DNA from: Vibrio tapetis subsp. quintayensis
GTDB lineage: Bacteria > Pseudomonadota > Gammaproteobacteria > Enterobacterales > Vibrionaceae
Length of the DNA stretch: 64,000 nt
Reading direction: 5' to 3'
NCBI RefSeq assembly: GCF_030409945.1
Contig: NZ_JAUFQV010000035.1
Coordinates: forward strand, 248,001-312,000
The translations under genes and the position numbers were made by a program. Shown here piece after piece: positions 61,690-64,000 of the stretch. A model generated the notes under the pieces. It did not search any database, was not told where the DNA came from, and worked only from the letters and a program-made list of their open reading frames with translations. Within the stretch, counting starts at the first letter, position 1. The number at the start of each line of letters is the position of its first letter.

Positions 61690-62742
61690 GTGGAAGCTCG
61701 TCACAACTGGACCGTGCCAGAAGTAAAAGCGCTGTTAGATATGCCATTTATGGACTTGGTATTTGAAGCTCAACAAGTGCATCGTCAGCATCAACAGACC
61801 AACTATGTGCAAGTGAGTACGCTGCTATCAATCAAAACTGGCGCTTGTCCAGAAGACTGCAAATACTGCCCTCAAAGTGCGCACTATCGTACCGACGTAG
61901 ACAAAGAGCGCTTGATGGAAGTCGATCGTGTACTGGATGCCGCGACCAAGGCAAGAAACTCAGGCTCTACGCGTTTTTGTATGGGAGCTGCATGGAAGAA
62001 CCCTAAAGCGCGTGATATGCCTTACCTGTTAGACATGATCAAAGGCGTCAAAGACATGGGGCTAGAAACCTGCATGACTCTTGGCATGTTAACCCCAGAT
62101 CAAGCGGTTGAATTATCTGATGCTGGCTTGGATTACTATAATCATAACCTTGATACGTCCCCTGAGTTTTATGGAAGCATCATCACCACTCGTACTTACC
62201 AAGATCGTCTAGATACCTTGTCACACGTGCGTGATGCAGGGATGAAGATCTGCTCAGGTGGTATTATTGGTATGGGAGAAAGCGCGTCTGACCGTGCGGG
62301 GCTGTTTGTCGAATTAGCGAACTTGCCAACTCACCCAGAAAGCGTGCCAATCAATATGCTGGTGAAAGTGAAAGGCACACCAATGGAAGACGCCGAAGAC
62401 GTTGACCCGTTTGACTTTGTGAAGCTGATAGCGGTGGCACGAATCATGATGCCAAACTCAGCTGTTCGACTGTCTGCGGGCCGTGAAGATATGAACGAAC
62501 AAATGCAGGCATTGTGCTTTATGGCTGGAGCAAACTCCGTATTCTACGGCTGTAAATTGCTAACAACACCGAACCCAGATGAAGACTCAGACATGAAGTT
62601 GTTCAAAAAACTGGGGATCAATAGCCAGCAGGTGAGTCAAAAGCCAGACGAAATTGAAGAAAATGAATTGCTCGATCGAGTGGTAGAGCGTGTCGCCGCA
62701 AGACCAGGTAAAAACGACTTGTTTTACGATGCGAGCGTTTAA
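61690..62742 (+). CDS. bioB: Biotin synthase
   Basis: 350-residue radical SAM enzyme inserting sulfur into dethiobiotin. The SAM cluster cysteines CPEDCKYC (53, 57, 60) are at E. coli positions; MGLETCMTLGML, YYNHNLDTSPEFY and the [2Fe-2S] ligands region are conserved. The start is GTG 61690 with AAGGA seven bases upstream. Its last 14 bases overlap bioF. Confidence 0.97.
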   Translation: MEARHNWTVPEVKALLDMPFMDLVFEAQQVHRQHQQTNYVQVSTLLSIKTGACPEDCKYCPQSAHYRTDVDKERLMEVDRVLDAATKARNSGSTRFCMGAAWKNPKARDMPYLLDMIKGVKDMGLETCMTLGMLTPDQAVELSDAGLDYYNHNLDTSPEFYGSIITTRTYQDRLDTLSHVRDAGMKICSGGIIGMGESASDRAGLFVELANLPTHPESVPINMLVKVKGTPMEDAEDVDPFDFVKLIAVARIMMPNSAVRLSAGREDMNEQMQALCFMAGANSVFYGCKLLTTPNPDEDSDMKLFKKLGINSQQVSQKPDEIEENELLDRVVERVAARPGKNDLFYDASV

Positions 62743-63877
62743 TCAAAGAATACAAGCTAGGCTGGATGAGCGTGAAGCCAAAGGGTTAACTCGCTCATTA
62801 CTTTGCCTGGATGGTGCCAACACATCAGCATTCAAATACCAAGGCTGTGAAAAGGTCAACTTTTCAAGTAACGATTACTTAGGTTTAGCCAGTGACCATG
62901 ACATGGTGAGCGCCTGGCAAGATGGACTTGATAAATATGGTGCTGGCAGCGCAGCGTCGCCTTTGGTTACCGGATTTTCATCAGCACACCAAATGCTTGA
63001 AGATGAGCTTTGTGATTGGCTAGGTTATTCTCGGGCGATTTTATTTGGATCAGGGTTTAGTGCCAATCAGTCGGTTTTATTTAGTCTGTTAGAAAAAGGC
63101 GATAGCTTGTTTCAAGATCGCCTCAACCATGCTTCTTTAGTGGAAGCGGGAATGCTTTCCCCTGCGCGAATGCAACGATTTAGACACAATGACGTCAGTC
63201 ACCTTAAAAAACAGCTTATAGGCAATGCATCACCCTTAGTTGTAACTGAAGGTGTGTTTAGTATGGATGGCGACTTAGCACCGTTAACTGACCTCAGCAA
63301 GTTATGCAACACGACGGAAAGCCTATTTATGGTCGATGATGCACATGGTGTTGGGGTGTTGGGTGCTGATGGTCGAGGAAGCTGTGATTTTGCCAATGTG
63401 GAACCTGATATTTTAGTGGTCACCTTTGGTAAAGCATTTGGTTTGTCCGGCGCAGCGGTGATGTGCGGCAGTGAGATGGGCGCGTATCTTACGCAGTTTG
63501 CAAGACATCATGTCTACTCTACCGCGATACCCCCATCTCAAGCGTATGCGTTGACACATTGTGTTAATAAAGTGAGATCAGAGAGCTGGCGAAGAGATAA
63601 ACTGAGTACGTTGCAGCAAGCTTACAACGACAATTTTAGCCAGCTTCCTGGATACGTAGAAACAATCACTCCCATAAAGCCATTGATGGTTGGGGAGGCG
63701 TCAAAAGCCGTGCTGTATTCTGATCAGCTAAAGCAAGCAGGCTTTTGGACGACGGCTATTCGCCCGCCGACGGTACCCACTGGTGAGGCTCGATTAAGAA
63801 TAACGTTAACCGCCAATCATTGTGTTGAGGATGTTCGACGATTGGCAAACGCACTAAAACCGCTTGTAGAGGATTAA
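62729..63877 (+). CDS. bioF: 8-amino-7-oxononanoate synthase
   Basis: 382-residue alpha-oxoamine synthase condensing pimeloyl thioester with alanine. NFSSNDYLGLA, GAGSAASPLVTGFS, DRLNHASLVEAG, MVDDAHGVGVLG and the PLP lysine in VTFGKAFGLSGAAV. ATG 62729 overlaps the bioB end by 14 bases; the frame extends further back within bioB without family similarity. bioC begins one base after the stop. Confidence 0.95.
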   Translation: MRAFNQRIQARLDEREAKGLTRSLLCLDGANTSAFKYQGCEKVNFSSNDYLGLASDHDMVSAWQDGLDKYGAGSAASPLVTGFSSAHQMLEDELCDWLGYSRAILFGSGFSANQSVLFSLLEKGDSLFQDRLNHASLVEAGMLSPARMQRFRHNDVSHLKKQLIGNASPLVVTEGVFSMDGDLAPLTDLSKLCNTTESLFMVDDAHGVGVLGADGRGSCDFANVEPDILVVTFGKAFGLSGAAVMCGSEMGAYLTQFARHHVYSTAIPPSQAYALTHCVNKVRSESWRRDKLSTLQQAYNDNFSQLPGYVETITPIKPLMVGEASKAVLYSDQLKQAGFWTTAIRPPTVPTGEARLRITLTANHCVEDVRRLANALKPLVED

Positions 63878-63878
63878 G

Positions 63879-64000
63879 ATGTTAGCTCAACAAGACAACG
63901 CATTTAAAAATACGCAACGCAAACAAGCCATCATTGAAGCGTTTGGGCGTGCTGCGTCTAAGTACGATCAACATGCGGAATTTCAGCGTGATGTCGGTCA
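63879..64000 (+). CDS. bioC: Malonyl-ACP O-methyltransferase BioC, N-terminal fragment
   Basis: Only the first ~40 residues are in the window (MLAQQDNAFKNTQRK then QAIIEAFGRAASKYDQHAEF). The KQAIIEAFGRAASKYDQHAEFQ-type start is typical of BioC, which methylates malonyl-ACP to start pimelate synthesis. The ATG follows the bioF stop by one base, so it is part of bioBFC. Cut by the window edge. Confidence 0.9.
   Translation, partial: MLAQQDNAFKNTQRKQAIIEAFGRAASKYDQHAEFQRDVG

Noticed and set aside
1..64000. tRNA, rRNA, insertion sequences, integrases, prophage or toxin-antitoxin modules
   Set aside because: No cloverleaf, ribosomal, transposase or phage-like sequence was recognised in reading; a tRNAscan/ISfinder run would settle it.

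Overview
The window is chromosomal DNA of a marine gammaproteobacterium, almost certainly a Vibrio. The main grounds are gene content and order. The fatty-acid cluster runs rne / rluC / yceF / yceD-rpmF-plsX-fabH-fabD-fabG-acpP-fabF-pabC-mltG-tmk-holB-ycfH-ptsG, followed later by cmk-rpsA-ihfB-lapA-lapB-pyrF, then lrp-ftsK-lolA-rarA-serS and a divergent bioA / bioBFC locus. RNase E, Mlc, CysB, Lrp and PtsG match enterobacterial lengths and motifs closely, and an almEFG-like lipid A glycylation set points to Vibrio. The species cannot be named from this. No rRNA, tRNA, prophage, insertion sequence, integrase or CRISPR array was seen.

Layout. 1-3 kb: end of asmA, then a minus-strand operon of adenylation enzyme, carrier protein and LpxL-fold transferase (almE-almF-almG-like). 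3-8 kb: a secreted protein of unknown function, a HAD phosphatase, an endonuclease/exonuclease/phosphatase-family membrane protein, cobalamin adenosyltransferase and a SulP anion transporter. 8.5-24.5 kb: RNase E with a long leader, then RluC, YceF and the fatty-acid/phospholipid precursor operon, continuing into folate, peptidoglycan, thymidylate and replication genes. 25-36 kb: glucose PTS permease, a small outer-membrane protein, a sodium-coupled transporter with a 31-residue partner, a 30-residue YnhF-like membrane peptide beside a patatin, PykA, Mlc, CheV and a new 36-residue ORF. 36-42 kb: SohB, Cmk, ribosomal protein S1, IHF-beta, LapA, LapB, PyrF. 42.4-47.5 kb: an AT-rich leader followed by an outer-membrane barrel and a 1221-residue metzincin lipoprotein; this is the most accessory-looking block and the best candidate for an uncharacterised system. 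47.5-64 kb: MiaE, a coiled-coil membrane protein, CysB, a methyltransferase, Ald/Lrp, FtsK, LolA, RarA, SerS and biotin synthesis up to the start of bioC.

How the parts relate. PlsX, FabH, FabD, FabG, AcpP and FabF start and run type II fatty acid synthesis, and a FadR-like box lies before acpP. Mlc (encoded here) is the known repressor of ptsG (encoded here) in relatives. A near-consensus Lrp box sits between ald and lrp, and a good BirA operator sits between bioA and bioB. Small genes found by eye are rpmF, the 31-residue transporter subunit, the YnhF-like peptide and the 36-residue ORF.

Several start codons were moved from the longest reading frame on the basis of ribosome binding sites, ATGA/GTGA overlaps or alignment to remembered E. 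coli proteins. Family assignments rest on recognised motifs and recall, not on a database search.
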